A DNA stretch of 64,000 nucleotides, taken from Steroidobacter sp035493235. Lineage in GTDB: Bacteria; Pseudomonadota; Gammaproteobacteria; Steroidobacterales; Steroidobacteraceae. Position 1 is the stretch's first letter, and every line of letters begins with the position of its first letter. The notes under the pieces were generated by a model. The model searched no databases. It was given only the letters and a program-made list of their open reading frames with translations, and was not told the DNA's origin. A program made the position numbers and the translations under genes. Where the stretch lies: the NCBI GenBank assembly GCA_035493235.1, contig DATJIP010000028.1, forward strand, positions 6,036 to 70,035, read 5' to 3'. Below are positions 53,641 through 61,719 of this stretch, in pieces.

Positions 53641-53729
53641 TGAGGTTCGGGTAGCCGCCGACGGCGCGCGAGGTTGCGCAGGAGCATGGCGATGCCCCAG
53701 GGCTCATGCCGCCACTTCCCGGAGCCTAA

Positions 53730-53743
53730 TGGTAGCGTTATCA
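53730..53743. promoter_or_regulatory. LacI-type operator before the SDR gene
   Basis: TGGTAGCGTTATCA is the exact reverse complement of site 1 at 51172. It lies 90 bases upstream of the SDR start in the 149-base gap behind the regulator gene. Confidence 0.75.
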
Positions 53744-53789
53744 GAATACAAGGTCGACGGAGCCGGCCAGGTGACATGAAGCTCGCGTG

Positions 53790-54857
53790 TCATCCCTTAC
53801 GCGGTGCAGCTACGGAATCGCGCTTGATCAGGGCGTGGGCCATGACGTGGTCGGAAACAACTCGCGCGTCGCCGCCCTTGCGCTGGCGAATGCTACGCAA
53901 CAGCAGTTCGACAGCAGAACCAGCCATGGCAGCAATCGGCTGTCGGATGGTAGTGAGCTCCGGCCAGACGGTCGTCGCGGTAGGGGTGTCGTCGAAGCCG
54001 ACGACGGAGAGGTCACGCGGCACGTCCAGACCGCGGCGGTGGGCGACCGACACCGCCGCCGCGGCCATGTCGTCGTTGCTGGCAAAAATAGCCGTCGGCG
54101 GGCTCTTGCGTGTGAGCAGCTTTTCGGTCGCCTCCAGGCCGGAGCGATAGGTGAAGTAGCCTTGCTGAATCAGCGCAGGATCGATGGTGAGCCCGGCTGC
54201 TGTCATAGCCGCGTGGAAGCCGTCGTAACGCAGCGTGCTCGCCGTTTGATTCGGATGGCCGCGAATGAAGGCGATGCGCGCATGACCCATGGCGATCAGG
54301 TGCTCCGTCATCTCCTGGCTGGCGCGGAAATCGTCGATGCGTACACTGGAAAGGTCGGGCTGGAAACGGCCAGACGCAATGGCCATCACTGGGATATCGG
54401 CGGCAGTTAGCTCGGAGAGTACGACCTTCGACTCGCACAGCGGCGGCGGCAGAACGACTCCGGCGACGCTTTGAGCGATCTTGCGTGCCGCCGTCCGCTC
54501 GGCCGCGTGACTCATGTGGTCCCAAGTGTCGAGTACGAGCTGTGCGGCCGTGTGTCCTGCGGCAGCAAGCGCACCCACCAGCAATTCACTGAGGTAGGCG
54601 GCGCTCGGATTGGTGTAGATCAGCGCGATGCGAGTACCTTGCGCGGCCGCTAGTGAACGCGCTGCCGCGTTCGGTGTGTAGTTCAGCTCCCGCACGGCGC
54701 GCATGACCAGCTCGCGCGTCGCTTCCCGCACGTTGCTGTTGCTGTTCATCACGCGCGACACCGTCATCAGCGAGACGCCCGCGTGCTTTGCGACTTCGTG
54801 AATGGTTACCGCATGGCCCTTGCGTCGCTCGGTTCGTGCGCCGGTCTTGACTCGCAT
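53790..54857 (-). CDS. LacI-family transcriptional repressor of the pentose genes
   Basis: A 355-residue protein. The helix-turn-helix VTIHEVAKHAGVSLMTVSRV is followed by hinge-helix residues AARSLAAAQ and a periplasmic-binding-protein-like effector domain with IALIYTNPS, GHARIAFIRGHP, FASNDDMAAAAV and VVGFDDTP. Four sites of one consensus lie before GH51, the SDR gene and this gene, so it is most likely their repressor, released by a pentose or derivative. This resembles Caulobacter XylR control, as recalled. A start at residue 16 (AVTIHEVA) region is less likely because MRVKTG fits the family. Confidence 0.92.
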   Translation of the reverse strand: MRVKTGARTERRKGHAVTIHEVAKHAGVSLMTVSRVMNSNSNVREATRELVMRAVRELNYTPNAAARSLAAAQGTRIALIYTNPSAAYLSELLVGALAAAGHTAAQLVLDTWDHMSHAAERTAARKIAQSVAGVVLPPPLCESKVVLSELTAADIPVMAIASGRFQPDLSSVRIDDFRASQEMTEHLIAMGHARIAFIRGHPNQTASTLRYDGFHAAMTAAGLTIDPALIQQGYFTYRSGLEATEKLLTRKSPPTAIFASNDDMAAAAVSVAHRRGLDVPRDLSVVGFDDTPTATTVWPELTTIRQPIAAMAGSAVELLLRSIRQRKGGDARVVSDHVMAHALIKRDSVAAPRKG

Positions 54858-54929
54858 GACGGTGTGATCTCGAGAGCGCTGGACTGCGCGCGGCGATTAT
54901 TGCGCACGCCGCCCGTGGGCGGAAACACG

Positions 54930-54943
54930 TGGTACCGTTACCA
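54930..54943. promoter_or_regulatory. LacI-type operator before the repressor gene
   Basis: TGGTACCGTTACCA has perfect TGGTA/TACCA-type outer symmetry. It lies 73 bases upstream of the repressor start, suggesting autoregulation. It could also affect the divergent operon beginning at 55135. Confidence 0.7.
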
Positions 54944-54970
54944 GAGATCTAACCGATGGTTTGTAGATTC

Positions 54971-55091
54971 ACGCGCGGGCTCGAATCGATTGCGATGGTG
55001 ACGAACGCGCGCTTGCGCGCGTGGTGAACGATCTGCTTGGCGAGCTGCATGCGAGTCTCGAGAAGGTGTTCGAATTCATCCGGAGAGCCGA
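54971..55091 (+). pseudogene. Internally deleted remnant of an S41 peptidase gene
   Basis: Bases 54971-55056 match 60752-60837 of the intact S41 gene with 4 differences in 86. The match then jumps: bases from 55057 (CTCGAGAAGGTGTTCGAATT) match 61661 onwards, the last codons of the intact gene. About 820 bases are missing between the two parts. Frame and start are lost, so this is a decayed copy. Confidence 0.88.
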
Positions 55092-55134
55092 CGGACCGCC
55101 TCCCGTATAAGCTTGCTAAGAAACGCGAGCGGCT

Positions 55135-56487
55135 ATGCACGGCGAACGACAGATCTACTCGAGCCTGATCGACGAGTGGGCGTTGAGCGATACTCACACC
55201 CTTCCTCCCGCTGTGGACGTCGCAGTCATCGGCGGTGGCATTGTCGGCTGCTCGGCCGCTTACTTCCTCGCGCGCGCAGGCCTGAGCGTTGCCGTCTTCG
55301 AAAAAGGCCGGATCGCCGGCGAGCAATCCGGCAGGAACTGGGGCTGGGTGCGGCAGCAAGGCCGTTCACCCGTCGAGCTTCCTTGCATGATGCGCAGTCT
55401 GCAGCTGTGGTTGGAACTGCGCGAGGAGCTGGGTGACATCGGCTTCAGGCAAGGTGGCTCGCTCTATCTCGCGCGAGACGCTGCGGAACTGGCGCAGCTT
55501 GAACAGTGGTTGAGCGTCGCGCGCGAACATGATCTCGACACTCGGCTTCTCCGTGCGGGAGAGCTAGCCGCAGTCCTGCGAACCGACGCACGACGCTGGA
55601 GCGGCGCGCTGTACACGCCGAGCGACGCGCGAGCGGAACCCAGCCGCGCAGCACCTGCTTTTGCACGCGCTGCCAAACGCCGGGGCGCTCAGATCTTCAG
55701 CCACTGCGCGGTGCGCGGCATCGATCGCGTCGCGGGGCGTATTCAGGGCGTGATTACCGAGCGAGGGCGTGTCGCGGCATCGATGGTCGTCTGTGCCGGC
55801 GGTGTCTGGACGAGCAGCTTCTGCCGATCGATGGGGATCGCGTTCCCGCAATTGACGGTTCTCGGCACAGTCGCACGCACGGCCCCGACCCGCGAGATCC
55901 TTGCTGGAGAGGCTTGGTGCCCGGCCATCGCGATCCGCCGCCGGGCGGACGGCGGCTACACCGTTGCGCATGGCGGCTCCTTTCTCCATTCGATGACCCC
56001 CAGCACGCTGCGGCACGTCCGCAAGTTCTGGCCGGCCTTGCGACAGGATCACGAGTCGATCCGGGTTCGCGTCGGCTGGGGATTCTTCGAGGCACTGCGC
56101 ACTCCTGCGAAGTGGGGGATGAATGAGGTTTCGCCCTTCGAACGCCAGCGGATGTTGGATCCGAAACCTGAAAAGCAGGTGCTCCAGCAGATGCGAGCCG
56201 CTCTGGAGCAGTGGTTTCCGGAGATTGCGCCCGCTGCGTTCGTGGAATCCTGGGGTGGGATGATCGAGACCTCGCCCGACGTCCTTCCGGTGATCTCGCA
56301 CGTCGACGGACCGCAGGGATTTCTGGTCGCGAGCGGCTTCAGCGGGCACGGCTTCGGCATTGGCCCCGGCGCCGGTAAACTCATCGCCGACATGGTCCGG
56401 GGTGTCGCCGACCGTGACGAGGTGCGGGCCTTTCGGTTGCAGCGGTTCTTCGATGGCTCGCAGATCCGCCCAGGCCCGTCGCTCTGA
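55135..56487 (+). CDS. FAD-dependent oxidoreductase, D-amino-acid-oxidase (DAO) family
   Basis: A 450-residue protein. FAD binding is shown by VDVAVIGGGIVGCSAAYFLARAG (GGGIVG near residue 35) and the DAO-type segment NWGWVRQQGR. The C-terminal ESWGGMIETSPDVLPVI and FSGHGFGIGPGAGKL complete the fold. The group oxidises amines such as sarcosine, glycine or other secondary amines. No signal peptide is present, so it acts in the cytoplasm. It opens a + strand operon with a Rieske oxygenase, a second FAD protein and a transporter; the S41 remnant lies just upstream. The ribosome-binding site is weak (GAGCGG). Confidence 0.9.
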   Translation: MHGERQIYSSLIDEWALSDTHTLPPAVDVAVIGGGIVGCSAAYFLARAGLSVAVFEKGRIAGEQSGRNWGWVRQQGRSPVELPCMMRSLQLWLELREELGDIGFRQGGSLYLARDAAELAQLEQWLSVAREHDLDTRLLRAGELAAVLRTDARRWSGALYTPSDARAEPSRAAPAFARAAKRRGAQIFSHCAVRGIDRVAGRIQGVITERGRVAASMVVCAGGVWTSSFCRSMGIAFPQLTVLGTVARTAPTREILAGEAWCPAIAIRRRADGGYTVAHGGSFLHSMTPSTLRHVRKFWPALRQDHESIRVRVGWGFFEALRTPAKWGMNEVSPFERQRMLDPKPEKQVLQQMRAALEQWFPEIAPAAFVESWGGMIETSPDVLPVISHVDGPQGFLVASGFSGHGFGIGPGAGKLIADMVRGVADRDEVRAFRLQRFFDGSQIRPGPSL

Positions 56488-56512
56488 GTCTGCGATCTGC
56501 ACAGGTGCCGAA

Positions 56513-57676
56513 GTGAATCCCAACGAACAGCCCGTTCTGGCCCGCGAGCTCCAGCAGTCTCTCGCGCCACGCTTCTACAGCAGCGAGAGCGTATTCGCGC
56601 TGGAGCGCGAACGCCTGTTCCATGCGCAGTGGTTTTGCGTGGGACGCGCCGAGCAAGTGCAGTCACGCGGTGATTGTCTGCATGTGCACGTTGCTGGCGA
56701 AAGCATTCTGATTCTTCGGCAGCAGGACGATTCGCTGCGAGCGTTCTATAACGTCTGTCGCCATCGCGGCAGCCGGCTGGTGCGCACGCCACCTCTGCCG
56801 GATCCAGATCAGCCGTCGGCAACCCGCTCGACCTCCCTGGCGTCCGGAGTCGTGTGTCCCTATCACGCGTGGAGCTACAACCTGGACGGCTCGCTGCGCG
56901 CAGCGCGTTACCTGCAGTTCGATTCGACCTGTCCTAAGGAAGGCTTCTCACTCGTGCCGGTCCAGCTCGATACCTGGGGCGGCTTCATCTTCGTGAACCT
57001 CGCAGCGACGCCGGCACAGTCGCTGCACGAGCAGATCTCGGTGCCCATGACCAAGCTGCAACGCTATCCGCTGAACGATCTGCGTCGGGGCGCGCAGCTC
57101 ATCTACGACGTGCGCGCCAACTGGAAAGTGATCATGGAGAACTACAACGAGTGCTATCACTGCGGCCCCGTGCATCCGGAGCTGTGCGCTCTCGTGCCTG
57201 CTTTCCGCGAGCGCGGTGGCGCAGGTCTCGACTGGGACGATGGCATTCCGCATCGCGCCGGTGCCTGGACGTTCACGCTCAGCGGGACATCGAAGCGCGC
57301 GCCGTTCCCGGGGCTGTCGGACAAGGAGAAGACTCATCACAAGGGCGAAGTTGCATATCCGAACCTGTTGCTGAGTGCCGCGGCGGAACACATCGCGGCC
57401 TTCACGATCTGGCCTATGGGTCCACAGCACACGCGCATCGCCTGCGAGTTCCTGTTTCATCCGGACGAGATCGCGAAGCCGCACTTCGATCCCACCGACG
57501 TGGTCGATTTCTGGGATGTGGTCAATCGGCAGGACTGGCAGATCTGCGAATCGGTGCAGGATGGAATGAGCTCGCGCGGCTTTCGCGGCGGCTTCTACGC
57601 GCCGATGGAGGACCCCAGTCTCGACATCCGGCGCTATCTCGAGCGGCATCTCGGCGACCTGTCGCAGGTGAGTTGA
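56513..57676 (+). CDS. Rieske-type ring-hydroxylating / demethylating oxygenase alpha subunit
   Basis: GTG 56513, with AGGTG 6-7 bases upstream, gives 387 residues; longer frames overlap the FAD gene and carry no homology. The Rieske cluster ligands are Cys82 and His84 (CRHRGS) and Cys115 and His118 (CPYHAW), with an unusual insert of 30 residues between the pairs. The mononuclear iron site is His216 and His221 (NECYHCGPVHPEL) with Asp341 (RQDWQI). The iron-site sequence resembles GbcA, choline and carnitine monooxygenases. No reductase gene is nearby. The DAO-type neighbour would suit an N-demethylation route, which is an inference. Confidence 0.9.
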   Translation: MNPNEQPVLARELQQSLAPRFYSSESVFALERERLFHAQWFCVGRAEQVQSRGDCLHVHVAGESILILRQQDDSLRAFYNVCRHRGSRLVRTPPLPDPDQPSATRSTSLASGVVCPYHAWSYNLDGSLRAARYLQFDSTCPKEGFSLVPVQLDTWGGFIFVNLAATPAQSLHEQISVPMTKLQRYPLNDLRRGAQLIYDVRANWKVIMENYNECYHCGPVHPELCALVPAFRERGGAGLDWDDGIPHRAGAWTFTLSGTSKRAPFPGLSDKEKTHHKGEVAYPNLLLSAAAEHIAAFTIWPMGPQHTRIACEFLFHPDEIAKPHFDPTDVVDFWDVVNRQDWQICESVQDGMSSRGFRGGFYAPMEDPSLDIRRYLERHLGDLSQVS

Positions 57677-57686
57677 GAACGCGCGC

Positions 57687-59291
57687 GTGACATCCCGCTA
57701 CGACGCAGTCGTCATCGGCGCAGGTCACAACGGATTGACGACAGCGTTCTATCTCGCGCGAGCCGGTCTGCGCACGCTCGTGCTGGAACGGCGCGAGATT
57801 GTCGGCGGCTGCTGCGTCACCGAGGAGATCGATGGCGACGCGGCGCCGGGCTGTCGCGTTTCCACCGCCTCGTACATGGCGAGCATGTTGCGTCCGGAGA
57901 TCATCCGCGATCTGCAGCTCGATCGACAGGGATTGAGAATGATCGCGGCGGAGCCGACGGTTCAGGCCGTGATGCCCGACGGCACAGTGCTACCCTGGTG
58001 GAGCGACCGCGAGCGCATGCGCCAGTTGCTGATGCGCGTTGCGCCGCAGGACTGCGATCGCTTCCTGTCGCTGGACGTTCATCTCAGCGAGCTGGCGCGC
58101 CATCTCGAACCGCTGTTCATGCAGGCGCCACCGGACTTGCAGCGCAGTGGCTTCGCGGGCCTCGGCGAACTGTTGCGCTTCGGCTTGAAGTTTCGTCGGA
58201 TGAAGGGGCGGCAGATCGCGGATCTCATCGCGTTCGCGACGGGCAGTCTCGGCGAATTTCTCGATCGCTCACTCGAATCGGCGCACCTGAAGTCGCTGGT
58301 GCTGTCGAACAGCCTCTACGGCAAGCACGGCGGGCCCTACGATCCCGGCACTTTGTTCGGACTGCTGTTCCATCTTCTCGGCGGCGGTTCCGAGGCGAAG
58401 CAGGGATTCGTCGGCCACGTCATGGGTGGCATGGGCGCCATCACGCAGGCGATGGCCGCTGCCTGCGTGGCGAAAGGTGTCGAGATCCGTACAGTGTCGG
58501 CAGTGCAGCGAGTGTCGATCCGCTCGGGTCGTGCAACAGGCGTGGTGTTGGCGGACGGCTCGGAGATCGACGCAGCTGTTGTGGTGTCCAATGCGGATCC
58601 GAAACGCACATTTCTCGACCTCGTGCCGGCCGGTGAGCTCGACGATCAGTTCTGCGCGGATGTGCGCGGAATCAAGATGGATGGACCCTGCGGCAAACTC
58701 AATCTGGTGTTGAGCGAAGAGCCTCGGTTACTCGGCGGCGATCCCGACGCCGAGACGCTGCGCAACGCACAGTTCACGTTCGTGCCCTGGCTCGAAGGGG
58801 CTCAACGCTGCTACGAGAGTGCGCGACAGGGCAGGGTGCACGAGCGTCTCTGGATCGATTGTCTGGTGCCCTCGCTGCTCGATCCTTCGCTCGTGACGCC
58901 AGGTCATCACGTCATGACTTGCTTCGTGCAATTCCTCCCTGGCAAGCCGACGGAAGGTTGGGAGCAAGCGCGAGAGCCGTTGCGACGTCAGTTGCTCGCT
59001 CACCTGGCCGAGTATGTGCCGGCAGTGCAACGCTCGCTGGTGGCGAGCCGTCTCTACACTCCCGCAGATCTCGAAAGCACCTTCGGCATCACCGAAGGCA
59101 ACATCTTTCATGGCGACTTGCGGCCGGATCAGTTGTTCTTCATGCGACCGCTGCCCGCATACGCGCGCTACGCGACGCCGATCCACGCGCTGTACTTGTG
59201 TGGAGCGGGCACGCACCCGGGCGGCGGCGTGACCGGTGCGCCGGGATTCAACGCGGCACACCGGATCCTGGCCGATCTCAGGCGCGCATGA
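57687..59291 (+). CDS. Phytoene-desaturase-like FAD oxidoreductase (CrtO / PYROXD2 type)
   Basis: A 534-residue protein starting at GTG. The dinucleotide motif is YDAVVIGAGHNGLTTAFYLARAG in short form (GAGHNGL, residues 11-17), and EIVGGCCVTEE follows. The middle has GGSEAKQGFVGHVMGGMGAI, and the end shows YLCGAGTHPGGGVTGAPGFNAA in short form (GAGTHPGGGVTG), a strong hallmark of this group. No other carotenoid gene is present, so carotenoid oxidation is unlikely. A role in oxidising the product of the Rieske enzyme is possible. It starts 10 bases after the Rieske stop and overlaps the transporter start. Confidence 0.88.
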   Translation: MTSRYDAVVIGAGHNGLTTAFYLARAGLRTLVLERREIVGGCCVTEEIDGDAAPGCRVSTASYMASMLRPEIIRDLQLDRQGLRMIAAEPTVQAVMPDGTVLPWWSDRERMRQLLMRVAPQDCDRFLSLDVHLSELARHLEPLFMQAPPDLQRSGFAGLGELLRFGLKFRRMKGRQIADLIAFATGSLGEFLDRSLESAHLKSLVLSNSLYGKHGGPYDPGTLFGLLFHLLGGGSEAKQGFVGHVMGGMGAITQAMAAACVAKGVEIRTVSAVQRVSIRSGRATGVVLADGSEIDAAVVVSNADPKRTFLDLVPAGELDDQFCADVRGIKMDGPCGKLNLVLSEEPRLLGGDPDAETLRNAQFTFVPWLEGAQRCYESARQGRVHERLWIDCLVPSLLDPSLVTPGHHVMTCFVQFLPGKPTEGWEQAREPLRRQLLAHLAEYVPAVQRSLVASRLYTPADLESTFGITEGNIFHGDLRPDQLFFMRPLPAYARYATPIHALYLCGAGTHPGGGVTGAPGFNAAHRILADLRRA

Positions 59292-60574
59292 GCAGCGCAC
59301 GCCCAATTCCGGTGCGCTACCGGATCCTCGGCGTGCTGTTCGTGCTGAGCTTCGTCAACTACCTGCTGCGCAACAACCTCTCGATCGCGATTCCGAGCAT
59401 CCAGGAAGAATTCAAATTCACGAACGCCGAGATCGGCTGGATCCTCGGCAGCTTCAACTTCAGCTACGCGCTGCTGCAGATACCCGGTGGCATCTTCGGA
59501 CAGATCTACGGTCCGCGCCGTGCGCTCGCATTCATCGCGGTGTCGTGGGGCGTGCTCACGCTCCTGACCGGCTTCGTTCCAGCACTGATGGCTGCGTCGG
59601 CGACCGGTGCGATGGTGTCTTTGATCGTAATACGTCTGCTACTCGGCGCTACGAACGCTCCGCTGTTCACGACCACCGCAGGAGCCTTTGCCAACTGGTT
59701 TCCCGCCGGCGCCTGGGCGTTCCCGAATGCGGCGTTGAGCGTCGGCCTGGTGCTCGGGCAGGCAGCGATCGGTCCGATCGTGACGGCGCTGATCGTGAAA
59801 TATGGCTGGCGCGAATCGTTCTATCTCTTCGCGCCTCTCGGTCTGCTCGCCGGCGTTTGGTGGTACTGGTACGGCCGCGATCGGCCTGCGCAGCATCCCG
59901 CCATCACTGCCGACGAGGTGCTGCTGATCGAGGGCAATCGGCCCGATCCCGAACCTGACACGCGAGAGCACGGCGCATGGCGCCGCATGCTCGTGCATCG
60001 TGACGTGTTGCTGCTCGCTGCCAGCTACTTCTGCATGAACTACGTCTTCTACATGTTCGCGCAGTGGCTGTTCACGTATCTCGTCAACGCGCGCGGCTTT
60101 TCGCTGCTGGAAAGCGGTTGGCTGTACGTGCTGCCGTTCGCGACTGGTGCCGTGCTCGCGGGCCTCGGCGGACTCACGTGCGATGCGCTCTGCAAAAGCA
60201 TCGGCGCAACCTGGGGCTGCCGGTTGCCCGCGATGACCGGTCTGGTTCTCGTGGCCGTCCTGCTCCTCGCCGGCGTCTACGCGTCGAACGCGTACCTGGC
60301 CGTGGGACTCCTCTCGCTGTGCTTTGGCTTCACTCAGTTCACCGAAGGCGCATTCTGGTCGGCGTCGACGTATGTCGCTGGCCCGCACACTGCAGCAGCC
60401 ACAGGCGTCATGAACACGGGCGGCAATGCTGCTGGCTTCCTTGCTCCAGTGGTTGGTCTGATGGTGGATCAACTCGGCTGGTTTGCGACGCTCGCAAGCG
60501 GATCGGCCTTCGCGCTGACTGGCGCTGCCTTGTGGTTGCTCATCCGGATCCGCCCCGCCGAACCAGCGCGATGA
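59288..60574 (+). CDS. MFS transporter, anion:cation symporter (ACS) type
   Basis: ATG 59288 overlaps the stop of the FAD gene and gives 428 residues with about 12 membrane helices. The ACS pattern is seen in RYRILGVLFVLSFVNYLLRN, NAEIGWILGSFNFSYALLQI, GGIFGQIYGPRRAL and the late GVMNTGGNAAGFLAPVVG (each shortened). Members import organic acids such as glucarate, phthalate or hydroxyphenylacetate. It probably brings in the acidic substrate of the three enzymes encoded before it. The stop overlaps the S41 gene start (ATGATG). Confidence 0.92.
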   Translation: MSSARPIPVRYRILGVLFVLSFVNYLLRNNLSIAIPSIQEEFKFTNAEIGWILGSFNFSYALLQIPGGIFGQIYGPRRALAFIAVSWGVLTLLTGFVPALMAASATGAMVSLIVIRLLLGATNAPLFTTTAGAFANWFPAGAWAFPNAALSVGLVLGQAAIGPIVTALIVKYGWRESFYLFAPLGLLAGVWWYWYGRDRPAQHPAITADEVLLIEGNRPDPEPDTREHGAWRRMLVHRDVLLLAASYFCMNYVFYMFAQWLFTYLVNARGFSLLESGWLYVLPFATGAVLAGLGGLTCDALCKSIGATWGCRLPAMTGLVLVAVLLLAGVYASNAYLAVGLLSLCFGFTQFTEGAFWSASTYVAGPHTAAATGVMNTGGNAAGFLAPVVGLMVDQLGWFATLASGSAFALTGAALWLLIRIRPAEPAR

Positions 60575-61707
60575 TGCACGTAGCAACGCGCTCAGCATTG
60601 ATCTTGGCGTTCGTGCTCGTCTCGCTCGAACCGCCTCTCGCTCACGCCGACTGCGTTCGCAACGAAGAGTTCGATCAGATCTCAGCCGTGGTGACGGAGG
60701 GTTTCTACGACCGCACGTTCCGCGGTCTCGACTGGCCACAGCGCGTGGCACACGCGCGGGCTGGAATCGATTGCAATGGTGACGAACGCGCGCTGGCGCG
60801 CGTGGTGAACGATCTGCTCGGCGAGCTGCATGCGAGTCACACCGATCTCTACACGCGTGAGGATCCCGAGTACTGGGCACTGCATTCGATTTTCTCCCGC
60901 TCGCTCACTGATTTTGCAGTTCCCTTTCTCGGCATCTGGCCCGAACGACGTGACGATCGCTGGTTTGCGAAGTACGTGCTCGATGCGTCGCCTGCTCAGT
61001 TCGCGGGTATTCGCGCCGGCGATGAGCTCATACGCATGAATGGCGGTGAGTACACGGCGATGCCGCGCGGGGAAATCACCACGCTCACCATTTCCTCGGA
61101 CGGCAAGCGCCAGCGCACCGTGACGCTGACGCCGCAGGTCAAGAGCTTGCAGCGTTTCCTCTACGACGCAACCTTTAATTCGCGACGCATCATCGAGATC
61201 GGTCGTGCGCGCGTCGGCTACTTTCATCTCTGGGCTGGCACACACGGTGCCTATCTCGAACGACTGAACGCCGCGCTCCAAGAGTTCGAGAAGGTGTCCG
61301 TCGATGCGATCGTCGTCGACTTTCGTGGCGGCTTCGGCGGGGCGGGCCCGGAGTACGCAGAACGGTTGCGTCGTATTGCGCGACCGAAGTATCTGCTGAT
61401 CGATGACGGCGTCCGCAGCGGCAAGGAATGGGTCACCGCACTGGTGAAACGCGACCAGGTCGCGACTGTGGTCGGCTCACGCACTGCGGGCGCTGTCCTG
61501 GCTGCTTCGGTCTATCCCTTCGCCGACGACCGCTACCTGCTATATCTCGCTGTGGAGCCGTTTGCACCGGAAGGCATCGGTGTCCTCGAAGGCATCGGTG
61601 TGGAGCCCGACATTGCTGTCGCGCCGTGCCGCGAGCACTGCGCCGGTCGCGATCCGCAGCTCGAGAAGGTGTTCGAATTGATCGGAGAGCGTCGCCCTAG
61701 AGAGTGA
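60571..61707 (+). CDS. Exported S41 family peptidase with PDZ-like domain
   Basis: A 378-residue protein from ATG 60571, which overlaps the transporter stop. The signal is MMHVATRSALILAFVLVSLE. A helical N-domain is followed by a PDZ-like part (SPAQFAGIRAGDELIRMNGG) and the peptidase core with VDFRGGFGG. The probable nucleophile is Ser283 in VRSGKEW. The lysine 25 residues later that C-terminal processing peptidases use is replaced (SRTAGAVLAAS), as in the S41B / IRBP-like branch. Two cysteines near the end (CREHC) may form a disulfide. Its substrate and its link to the oxidase operon are unknown. A damaged copy lies at 54971-55091. Confidence 0.87.
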   Translation: MMHVATRSALILAFVLVSLEPPLAHADCVRNEEFDQISAVVTEGFYDRTFRGLDWPQRVAHARAGIDCNGDERALARVVNDLLGELHASHTDLYTREDPEYWALHSIFSRSLTDFAVPFLGIWPERRDDRWFAKYVLDASPAQFAGIRAGDELIRMNGGEYTAMPRGEITTLTISSDGKRQRTVTLTPQVKSLQRFLYDATFNSRRIIEIGRARVGYFHLWAGTHGAYLERLNAALQEFEKVSVDAIVVDFRGGFGGAGPEYAERLRRIARPKYLLIDDGVRSGKEWVTALVKRDQVATVVGSRTAGAVLAASVYPFADDRYLLYLAVEPFAPEGIGVLEGIGVEPDIAVAPCREHCAGRDPQLEKVFELIGERRPRE

Positions 61708-61719
61708 TCGCCGTGTCGC

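Noticed and set aside
57687..59291. Carotenoid biosynthesis gene
   Set aside because: The protein is phytoene-desaturase-like, but no crtB, crtE or crtY gene is nearby. The context is an oxidative catabolic operon.
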